Part shown: in pieces, positions 1-5,261 of the stretch
Layout: every line of letters begins with the position of its first letter
Numbering within the stretch: the stretch's first letter is position 1
Assembly (NCBI GenBank): GCA_938042205.1
Contig: CALIRS010000249.1
Location: 1 to 5,261, forward strand
DNA: 5,261 nucleotides
Reading direction: 5' to 3'
DNA from: an uncultured bacterium
GTDB taxonomy: Bacteria; Actinomycetota; Aquicultoria; SKW223
The notes under the pieces: model-generated
Databases searched by the model: none
What the model was told of the DNA's origin: nothing
The model's input: only the letters and a program-made list of their open reading frames with translations
Program-made: the position numbers and the translations under genes

Positions 1-1010
1 AGGAAAAAGTAGACTAAAAATCCTATATTTGCCCAGAAAATCGGACGCCACTCCCTCTTAATGGCGGAAATAACCACGCCCGCAGACACAAGTATGAATC
101 CCACAATCGTCAGGTCCTGAATAAAACGCTGGTTGATCACGAGATTCCAGTACCAGGGCTGGTTTATCCAATCCAGCCTGAAAAAGGCATCTCTTCTTCT
201 CAGCCACAGTGTCCAGGAAAGTCCGGTCATCTCATAAAGTCTTGCCGCGTGCAAATACCAGAAAACAGCAGGTACTGTTCCACATGAAGCAATTGCCCAT
301 ATTTTTAAGTCTCTAAACATTGAAAAGCCTTTTTTCACAAGCCCCAGTGATAGGTACAAGAAGAATAGAGCTACAGCTATAGCAATCTTCAATGAGGTAG
401 CAATAGCAAGGAAAACGGTTGCGAGGATAAAATCTCGCCTTTTTTCTGATTCAAGAAACAGTACGTAGTGATAAATAGAAGCCACAGAAGAAAAAAGATA
501 CATAGATTCAGGCTGATAAGTTCGGGTGAAATACACCGCAAGAGGCGCAAACGAAAAAAGTGCTACTGCAAAGAGTGACCCTTTTTCTCCGATCAGCTTT
601 TTTGACAACAGGTATATGTAAATAAAGGTACCGCAGGCGAAAAGCACGGCAACATATCTTCCGTAAAGGTCATTAACACCAAAAACTTTGTAAATTATTG
701 CCATCAGAAAAGAAAAAATTGGAAACTCCATTTCCACGTAACCAGGAGTATTGCCCCTATCCATAATTCTCGGATAGAAAATGTTCATTCCTTCCTCATA
801 GAAGTTCCTGGCTACAGAGGCGGTGTTGACCTGTCTGTGCCAGTGAAAATCAACGATCGGGGAAGTGATATATCTTAGTCTCAAAAATATGAAAAGTAAA
901 AAAATGAAGGTAAGTACAACTATAAGGAAAGTATTTTTAGTTACTGCCCTGCCCCTTACTTTACCTGCATTTTTCTTTTTAGAAAACTTTTTCTTTTTGA
1001 TTTTCTTCAT
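1..1010 (-). CDS. GT-C fold membrane glycosyltransferase (ArnT/PMT-like), C-terminus cut by window edge
   Basis: Reading leftwards from ATG at 1010, the frame is open for 336 codons to the window edge with no stop, so the gene is 3'-partial. Residues 1-24 are very lysine-rich and precede TM1 (about 26-43). The first outer loop begins SPIVDFHWHRQ, with D54 in the position of the catalytic Asp of GT-C enzymes. A second acidic motif, EMEFP (93-97), and RTYQPES (163-169) are also typical of the PMT_2/family-39-like group. Further hydrophobic segments follow at about 97-112, 118-136, 144-160, 170-186, 194-222, 236-254 and 299-316. Such enzymes transfer a sugar from a polyprenyl-phosphate donor to an acceptor on the outer face of the membrane. 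An in-frame TAG lies 9 nt upstream, so ATG 1010 is the first possible start; AGAGGG sits very close to it. It lies 51 bp after the DUF362 gene on the same strand, so probably in its operon. Family call is firm; donor and acceptor are unknown. Confidence 0.85.
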   Translation of the reverse strand, partial: MKKIKKKKFSKKKNAGKVRGRAVTKNTFLIVVLTFIFLLFIFLRLRYITSPIVDFHWHRQVNTASVARNFYEEGMNIFYPRIMDRGNTPGYVEMEFPIFSFLMAIIYKVFGVNDLYGRYVAVLFACGTFIYIYLLSKKLIGEKGSLFAVALFSFAPLAVYFTRTYQPESMYLFSSVASIYHYVLFLESEKRRDFILATVFLAIATSLKIAIAVALFFLYLSLGLVKKGFSMFRDLKIWAIASCGTVPAVFWYLHAARLYEMTGLSWTLWLRRRDAFFRLDWINQPWYWNLVINQRFIQDLTIVGFILVSAGVVISAIKREWRPIFWANIGFLVYFF

Positions 1011-1061
1011 TTCCCTCTACCCTTTTGCACATAAGAATATAAAAACTACAAAAAGTCGTAG

Positions 1062-2138
1062 TTAATACCTTTCGAATAACATGCCCCACTTTGTTTCTTT
1101 TCTTACTTTCTTCTGAATCCTTTTGCCAACCAGGGGCCACCACACATAATCATGATAAATAAAAGAGGCAAAGACGAAAATATAGACGAGAGGTGTGCGA
1201 AAAAAGAGGTTCTGTAAACCCTTCAAAGGTCCAAACCAGAAAGTATGACCTGCTCGTGCAGCTAAATTGCGCCCTACCTTGAAATTAAAATTGATATGCG
1301 ACACATCTTCTCCAGCAACATCGATCTCAGATGGATTACCTGTCCCGAGCCCACGTTCGTGCGCAAGCCTTATGTAAGGCAAACTCATCGGCTCAAAGCC
1401 CATCATCTTGGAGGCGATGGAATCTATAGCGACCATATCTGAACTTGCCAGAATATAATCCTTTTCGTGCGGAATCATTGTTCTTGGTCCTGGCCCACTT
1501 CCGGCAATTGTTCCATCCATTACACAAAAAAGACCAGTGTGAATCTCTTTTTGAATCGCCAGCAAATCTACCAGTGTTTCATGAATCCATGTATGAGTAT
1601 AATGGCGCCTGGTATTTAAAAGTCCCCCAAAAGCATTTTTCATGGAACCGGTGGTAGTTGTGTAAATATGTGTCTTCAAAGTAGGTAAATGTACTATATT
1701 CTTTCCAACGAAATACTCAGGAATCCGAATTCCTTCTGGAAAAATCTTATCAAGAGCAAGCATTTTTGCTTTCGGTTTATACTCTACCCATTTAATATGA
1801 TCAGGCAAAAAATTGTATAGTTCTTTTATCCCATACTTCTGGTATATTCTGTCAAGCTTATTAAGCTTCGACCCCTTAATAGGGTTCGTCACTACAGTAT
1901 TGTTGTGAACAGCCACGATCTCACCAAACCCTGCATTCTTAAGCCCTCTTATCGTTCCTTCAAGCTGCCAGGGGGTAGTGTTTGCCGAAAGATATGGCAT
2001 ATGCCAGGAAATGTTATCCTTTAAGATTGTTACCGCATTCGAATCAAGGGCATCCTTCAGTCCCGCTTCAAGCATAGCTTTTTCAATATCTTCAAGAACT
2101 GTTTCGGGTTTTGTTTTCATGACCACAACTTTTGCCAA
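1062..2138 (-). CDS. DUF362 domain protein with hydrophobic C-terminal tail, TTG start
   Basis: A 358-residue protein matching the DUF362 family (PF04015) by its landmarks: LPTLKTH at 151-157, GSMKNAFGG at 164-172, VMDG at 206-209 and SSDMVAID at 232-239. The biochemical role of the family is poorly defined. Many relatives carry ferredoxin-like 4Fe-4S motifs, but this protein has a single cysteine (C205), so it cannot hold such a cluster. After the domain, residues about 300-335 are rich in aromatic and hydrophobic residues (core TPLVYIFVFASFIYH, 315-329), followed by a basic stretch (GKRIQKKVRKETK). This could be a membrane anchor or a membrane-associated hairpin. The start is TTG at 2138, chosen because AAGGAGG lies just upstream; the next ATG (2120) has no ribosome binding site near it. 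It follows the prenyltransferase by 12 bp and precedes the GT-C gene, so a role linked to lipid-linked sugar metabolism is inferred from context only. Confidence 0.88.
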   Translation of the reverse strand: MAKVVVMKTKPETVLEDIEKAMLEAGLKDALDSNAVTILKDNISWHMPYLSANTTPWQLEGTIRGLKNAGFGEIVAVHNNTVVTNPIKGSKLNKLDRIYQKYGIKELYNFLPDHIKWVEYKPKAKMLALDKIFPEGIRIPEYFVGKNIVHLPTLKTHIYTTTTGSMKNAFGGLLNTRRHYTHTWIHETLVDLLAIQKEIHTGLFCVMDGTIAGSGPGPRTMIPHEKDYILASSDMVAIDSIASKMMGFEPMSLPYIRLAHERGLGTGNPSEIDVAGEDVSHINFNFKVGRNLAARAGHTFWFGPLKGLQNLFFRTPLVYIFVFASFIYHDYVWWPLVGKRIQKKVRKETKWGMLFERY

Positions 2139-2142
2139 TCTT

Positions 2143-2149
2143 CCTCCTT
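2143..2149 (-). promoter_or_regulatory. Strong Shine-Dalgarno AAGGAGG that decides the TTG start of the DUF362 gene
   Basis: On the minus strand the sequence reads AAGGAGG, then four bases (AAGA), then TTG at 2138. It sits immediately after the TAA stop (2151-2153) of the upstream prenyltransferase gene, so translation of the two genes is probably coupled. This is the clearest ribosome binding site in the window and supports the non-ATG start. Confidence 0.8.
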
Positions 2150-2150
2150 C

Positions 2151-3056
2151 TTAAAGGCGAAAATAAAGTAATACAATCACACTTAAAATCCATAACAAAA
2201 TATTTATGACCGTAGGTTTATCTTTAAGTAAAATGTCTTCGGGATTTCCACCTTCATTCTTTGTATGAATCAAATATTGGTATCTTAAGACCCCGTATAG
2301 CACAAAAGGAATGGTGAGCATCATATATCCGCCTCTTTTGGCATGGGAGAAAAAAGTATAAAGCGAATAAGTGGTAACGGTAGCAGCTGAAAGAGTACTT
2401 GTAATCTCGTCAAGGAGAGCCATCGAATACTCTGAAAGCACTGGGCGATGATCGTCGGAGATTTCGCCTAAAAGCAAGAGTTCATGTCTTCTTTTGGCTG
2501 CAGCCAGAAATAGAGCTAAAAGTGCTGCACAGATAAGAAGCCAGGGTGAAAGCGGAACCCCTATTGTCCAGGCACCCGCAACAGCTCTGATTACGAAGCC
2601 TGCGGCGATGGCAATGATATCAAGAATTACTACGTGCTTTAAGAATTCCGAGTAAGCGATTTGCAAAAGCAGGTACATGCCAGCAGCAATAAGATAACCG
2701 CTACCGGCAATGATTCCAAAAAAAAGAGCGGACAAAAAAAACAATACTCCTGCAAAGAATGCTTCATTTATAGAAATCTCCCCTGATGCTATCGGGCGGT
2801 TTCTCTTCTTAGGATGGTGACGGTCCTTTTCAACATCTAAGATATCATTCAGGATGTAAATAAAGCCAGATAGCATGCAAAGCGAGATGAATGCAACGCA
2901 AGTCTTTAAAAGAAGAGCTGTCTCGAAGAGTTTTCCTGAAAATATGATAGCGGCAAAAATTACCAGGTTTTTGGTCCATTGTTTGGGTCTGGCAGATGAG
3001 AAAAGTAGTTTTATTTTTCTAACCATCCTGCACCAGATTTCGATTTTTTCTTTCAC
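2151..3056 (-). CDS. UbiA-family prenyltransferase, decaprenyl-phosphate phosphoribosyltransferase type
   Basis: A 301-residue polytopic membrane protein. Its motifs fit the decaprenyl-phosphate phosphoribosyltransferase (DPPR synthase) branch of UbiA: RPKQWTKN at 23-30; first Asp-rich motif NDILDVEKD at 70-78, followed by a basic run and RPIASG; YSEFLK at 135-140 with LDI at 145-147; AAKRRHEL at 186-193; and a late NPEDILLKDKP (271-281). The family moves phosphoribose from PRPP to polyprenyl phosphate at the cytoplasmic membrane, the first committed step to polyprenyl-phosphoryl pentoses such as decaprenylphosphoryl arabinose. About eight to nine hydrophobic segments are visible. The longest frame starts at GTG 3056, with only a weak AGG upstream. 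ATG 3026 (M11) would give the more usual short N-terminus before RPKQW, and a -10-like TATACT overlaps the GTG region, so the start is uncertain. First gene of a probable operon with DUF362 and GT-C. The epimerase genes of the arabinose pathway are not in the window. Confidence 0.9.
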   Translation of the reverse strand: MKEKIEIWCRMVRKIKLLFSSARPKQWTKNLVIFAAIIFSGKLFETALLLKTCVAFISLCMLSGFIYILNDILDVEKDRHHPKKRNRPIASGEISINEAFFAGVLFFLSALFFGIIAGSGYLIAAGMYLLLQIAYSEFLKHVVILDIIAIAAGFVIRAVAGAWTIGVPLSPWLLICAALLALFLAAAKRRHELLLLGEISDDHRPVLSEYSMALLDEITSTLSAATVTTYSLYTFFSHAKRGGYMMLTIPFVLYGVLRYQYLIHTKNEGGNPEDILLKDKPTVINILLWILSVIVLLYFRL

Positions 3057-3089
3057 AAAGTATACCTAAAATGCAAAAATTAAGGAATT
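3057..3089. promoter_or_regulatory. Compact divergent promoter region between the prenyltransferase and flippase-like genes
   Basis: Only 33 bp separate the two divergent start codons, so both promoters must overlap or lie inside coding sequence. The palindrome GTATAC (3060-3065) gives TATACT on the minus strand (3066-3059 region), and TAAAAT (3067-3072) is a plausible plus-strand -10. No good -35 box is visible for either: the minus strand has TTCCTT at about 17 bp, and the plus strand has only a T-run. AAGGA at 3082-3086 is the likely ribosome binding site of the plus-strand gene. This assignment rests on position and weak motif matches only. Confidence 0.35.
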
Positions 3090-4025
3090 ATGAACACAAC
3101 AGGAATAGTCAGAAAAATTGTTATCACTACCTTACTTGCAGTATTCTTTTACGCCATCCTGCTTATTTATTCAGATGCTTCAAAGGTTATGCGGTTAATA
3201 AAATCATTTAACCTCGGGATTCTTCTCGTTCTTATAATCCTCAGTCTTTTTTGCTACCTGTCAAGAACAATAAGGCTGATGTATCTGATGCATATTTCAG
3301 GCTCAAAGATCGGTTTTAAAGACAGTTTCTACATCCAGTTTTCAGGGATGACAATGACAATAACTCCTGGAAAAGTTGGGGAGGTTCTTAAAGCATTTCT
3401 TGCAAAGAAGATTGTGGGTTACCCGGTCGCCAGAGGTGTGGCGCTGGTATTTGTAGAAAGACTGACCGATTTTGTCGCCGTCTTAGTGCTTTCGCTTGGT
3501 GGATTAACTGCTATAAAGAGCAGCTACCTGAGTATTGGAGTTATTTTTGCGCTAACTGCGGTCGGTGTGCTGCTCATTTCAACAGAGTGGTTCCAGCGTA
3601 TCTTTTTAGACTTGATAAAGAAAACAGGTTACGCTTCTCGTTTTCATGAATCTCTTGAAGAAATGTTTGGAGCAATAAGAGAATTCCTGAAGCTTAAGTC
3701 ACTTTCTGTGTCTGTTTTCCTTGCCTTAACTGGCTGGGGTGCTGAGGGAGTAGCTTTCTATCTTGCACTTAAAACACTAGGGTTCACTGCGATAGGATTT
3801 TTTCAAGCGGTTGCTGTTTACGCCGTTTCCACTATTGTCGGAGCTCTGGCAATGTTTCCTGGAGGCATTGGTTTAACCGAAGGCTCCATAATGGGGATAC
3901 TGCTTGCTTCTGGTGCTTCCAGAGATATTTCGTTTTCAGCAACGATGATAATCAGATTTACTACACTCTGGTTTGGTGTCGCTGCTGGCTGGCTCGTCTT
4001 CATTTCCAGAAACCTTTGGGGTTAG
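3090..4025 (+). CDS. Flippase-like LPG_synthase_TM (YbhN/UPF0104-type) integral membrane protein
   Basis: A 311-residue, about eight-span membrane protein of the lysylphosphatidylglycerol synthase TM-region family (PF03706). Diagnostic motifs in order are TPGKVGEVLKA (92-102), VERLTDF (122-128), an acidic residue in a membrane segment (WGAEGVAFY, E219) and FPGGIGLTEG (256-265), with a conserved-type Arg at 289 in the last segment. The length matches stand-alone members; the soluble synthase domain of MprF is absent, so lysyl-phosphatidylglycerol synthesis is not implied. Stand-alone members are often found beside glycosyltransferases and polyprenyl-phosphate sugar enzymes and are suspected lipid or lipid-sugar flippases, but this is not proven for most. 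Start ATG 3090 has AAGGA 3 nt upstream. An ATG at 3071 is in another frame. It is divergent from the UbiA-type gene, consistent with a shared envelope-glycan role. The TAG stop lies in the loop of a hairpin. Confidence 0.88.
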   Translation: MNTTGIVRKIVITTLLAVFFYAILLIYSDASKVMRLIKSFNLGILLVLIILSLFCYLSRTIRLMYLMHISGSKIGFKDSFYIQFSGMTMTITPGKVGEVLKAFLAKKIVGYPVARGVALVFVERLTDFVAVLVLSLGGLTAIKSSYLSIGVIFALTAVGVLLISTEWFQRIFLDLIKKTGYASRFHESLEEMFGAIREFLKLKSLSVSVFLALTGWGAEGVAFYLALKTLGFTAIGFFQAVAVYAVSTIVGALAMFPGGIGLTEGSIMGILLASGASRDISFSATMIIRFTTLWFGVAAGWLVFISRNLWG

Positions 4026-4044
4026 ACCCCAAACATGAATTTTT
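4015..4044 (+). terminator. Hairpin with T-run at the end of the flippase-like gene
   Basis: TTTGGGGT (4015-4022) pairs perfectly with ACCCCAAA (4026-4033), an 8 bp stem whose 3-nt loop is the TAG stop codon itself. A TTTTT run follows at 4040-4044, six bases after the stem. This resembles an intrinsic terminator for the plus-strand gene, although the gap before the T-run is longer than ideal. Read from the minus strand the same stem has no T-run after it, so termination of the convergent cytochrome transcript here is less clear. Confidence 0.5.
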
Positions 4045-4064
4045 CATCCCTTTAGGTCTGACCC
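4015..4064. repeat. Pair of imperfect 14-15 bp direct repeats at the convergent gene junction
   Basis: On the plus strand TTTGGGGTTAGACCC (4015-4029) and TTTAGGTCTGACCC (4051-4064) align with one gap and about three mismatches. Each is also partly self-complementary (GGGGT/ACCCC in the first, GGTC/GACC in the second). The first copy overlaps the last codons and stop of the flippase-like gene; the second ends just before the cytochrome stop. The pair may be a small REP-like palindromic element or simply two terminator arms. Confidence 0.4.
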
Positions 4065-4066
4065 TA

Positions 4067-5261
4067 TTAGAAGTCGCCTGGAATATTGAAGGGGTAGGTA
4101 TTGTATGGAAAAGGTAAGGTTTTGGCTTCTTTTCGTGAATGGCATAGTTCATCGCATGTTTTCGCACTATGGCAAAGACCTGCACAGCTTGCTGCACTAA
4201 ACTGTTGATGTGACCAGTAAGCATATTCATCTTTCCCATGAAACTCAATCGGATGACACCTACTGCAAAATTCATCCCCTTTTGAAAAAGCTTTTCTGCC
4301 AGAATAATGACAGCGCCAGCATACCTGCTTCTTTGTAAAAGCAGCTTCTTTTGCATGGCCCGGAATAGGTAAACTTGCCCAATCTGGAGGATGAGGCATG
4401 GTGACCCCGTGGCAAACCAGGCATTCACTTTTCTCGTTATGACATAAACCATAGCACCAATTCCAGGCAACGCGAAGTTTCGCCCGCGGAAGTTCTCTTT
4501 TTGCAGGTCTAACTCCCTCTCCCATATCTTTTGAATGACAGACACCGCAATCATTTGCCGCTTTTCTTCCATCGTGGCAAAAGAGGCATGAACTCATCTG
4601 AGGGACCTTTTCAGGCAAACTGACACCGGGATGTGCTACCTGATTATGACAATCAACGCATCGTAAATTACTGTCATAGATTTCTCTGTGGCTTACAATA
4701 AGATTATATTTTCTAACGGTTTTATGTATCACTTCTCTGTGACACTTCATACAGGAAGAATCGTAAACATTGCCTGCCAGTGCATTGTTTGGTGGAACCT
4801 GAGGATTAACTAAATAATTTAGACCCCATCTGGCAAAGTCTAACTTCTGCTGAAGATAACCAATCAAGCCAGGCTTCATATGACAGGCAATACAGGTAAA
4901 CTCTTTATGTGCTGTCTTTGCTAAAGCTTTCTTTTCGAGTCCTTCCTTGTGGCAGTTCAAACAGTTACTCTCATTTTGAGAGTAATAACTAACGGTTAAT
5001 AAAATAGTAAAAATAAACAAAACCAGGAAGGAACGGCTTATCCAGATATCACGTTTACTGATAGAAACCTTTACCCAATAAGTAGCTCGCTTTCCGCGAG
5101 TAAGAAACATATATATGGCTACTACTATTAGAATTAATGCAGTCAAAAGAATAAAGATTATTAGTGCAACAATGATGGTCACAGTCGGATTAGCAGATGG
5201 CGCCAGAAACGCCTGTTTTAAATCAAGTAAAAAAGTATCAATTATCTGTCTTAAATTTATA
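4067..5261 (-). CDS. Membrane-anchored twelve-haem c-type cytochrome, NapC/NirT-like N-terminal part; 5' end probably beyond window
   Basis: Residues are numbered from GTG 5182 (371 aa). Two membrane segments (about 5-27 and 50-67) flank a basic loop, which places the haem domain in the periplasm. Nine CXXCH motifs start at C74, C97, C144, C175, C199, C212, C254, C288 and C306. Three CX3CH motifs start at C243, C333 and C343. The first four haems resemble a NapC/NirT/NrfH-type quinol-oxidising module; haems 5-12 fall in four two-haem pairs like the doubled-CXXCH domain. Likely role: moving electrons from the quinone pool to a periplasmic or outer partner. GTG 5182 has no ribosome binding site, and the frame stays open for 26 more codons to the edge, reading protein-like sequence (ends DLKQAFLAPSANPT) without any ATG, GTG or TTG, so the true start is probably past 5261. 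The stop is TAA at 4067-4069. No gene symbol can be assigned safely. Confidence 0.88.
   Translation of the reverse strand, partial: INLRQIIDTFLLDLKQAFLAPSANPTVTIIVALIIFILLTALILIVVAIYMFLTRGKRATYWVKVSISKRDIWISRSFLVLFIFTILLTVSYYSQNESNCLNCHKEGLEKKALAKTAHKEFTCIACHMKPGLIGYLQQKLDFARWGLNYLVNPQVPPNNALAGNVYDSSCMKCHREVIHKTVRKYNLIVSHREIYDSNLRCVDCHNQVAHPGVSLPEKVPQMSSCLFCHDGRKAANDCGVCHSKDMGEGVRPAKRELPRAKLRVAWNWCYGLCHNEKSECLVCHGVTMPHPPDWASLPIPGHAKEAAFTKKQVCWRCHYSGRKAFSKGDEFCSRCHPIEFHGKDEYAYWSHQQFSAASCAGLCHSAKTCDELCHSRKEAKTLPFPYNTYPFNIPGDF

Noticed and set aside
1044..1063. Possible terminator hairpin between the DUF362 and GT-C genes (AACTAC / GTAGTT with an 8-nt loop, followed on the minus strand by a T-rich stretch)
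   Set aside because: The stem is only 6 bp and AT-rich, it overlaps the DUF362 stop codon, and the downstream T-run is interrupted, so it is too weak to break the operon.
865..1065. Plus-strand reading frame of 66 codons with a hydrophobic, Phe-rich middle
   Set aside because: It is antisense to the lysine-rich start of the GT-C gene; its Phe/Leu content simply mirrors that A-rich region and there is no good ribosome binding site.
2151..3056. Annotation as 4-hydroxybenzoate polyprenyltransferase (ubiA) or haem O synthase
   Set aside because: RPKQWTKN, the YSEFLK/LDI spacing, KRRHEL and NPEDILLKDKP fit the phosphoribosyltransferase branch rather than quinone or haem prenylation.
3090..4025. 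Annotation as lysylphosphatidylglycerol synthase (MprF)
   Set aside because: Only the membrane region of the family is present; the C-terminal synthase domain is missing, so the enzyme activity should not be assigned.
4000..4572. Minus-strand frame of 190 codons overlapping the cytochrome gene
   Set aside because: It lies in another frame of the same strand over the haem motifs, shows no family features, and the cytochrome frame with twelve haem sites is plainly the real one.
1..5261. CRISPR array, tRNA, rRNA, riboswitch or insertion sequence
   Set aside because: No regularly spaced repeats, cloverleaf-like segment, rRNA-like stretch or transposase reading frame was seen; coding sequence covers nearly the whole window.

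Overview
This 5.3 kb window is bacterial chromosomal DNA carrying five protein genes and almost no non-coding sequence. Two genes run off the edges. The gene style is bacterial: one clear AAGGAGG ribosome binding site, TTG and probable GTG starts, short intergenic gaps and a tight operon. A membrane-anchored multihaem c-type cytochrome suggests an anaerobic or respiratorily versatile organism with a periplasm. The phylum cannot be fixed from this sequence, and no tRNA, rRNA, CRISPR array or transposase gene is visible.

Layout. The left part (about 3-3056, minus strand) is a likely three-gene operon. It reads, in transcription order, a UbiA-family prenyltransferase of the decaprenyl-phosphate phosphoribosyltransferase type, then a DUF362 protein 12 bp downstream with a TTG start, then a GT-C (ArnT/PMT-like) integral-membrane glycosyltransferase whose C-terminus lies beyond position 1. 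Divergent from it, across a 33 bp gap, is a flippase-like LPG_synthase_TM membrane protein (3090-4025, plus strand). At the right, convergent with that gene across only 41 bp, is a twelve-haem NapC/NirT-like cytochrome (minus strand). Its reading frame stays open to the right edge, so its N-terminus is probably outside the window.

How the genes may fit together (inference). The UbiA enzyme would attach phosphoribose to a polyprenyl phosphate. A flippase-like multi-spanning protein could help present such a lipid-linked sugar on the outer face of the membrane. A GT-C enzyme would use a polyprenyl-phosphate sugar donor there. The four left-hand genes therefore look like part of an envelope-glycan module with a lipid-linked pentose donor, with DUF362 as an unexplained component. 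The cytochrome is probably a separate electron-transfer unit.

Points of most interest are three CX3CH haem motifs, all of the form CxxLCH, within a paired-haem repeat; a DUF362 protein with no possible Fe-S cluster and a hydrophobic tail inserted in a glycan operon; and a pair of 14-15 bp direct repeats with hairpin potential at the convergent gene junction.
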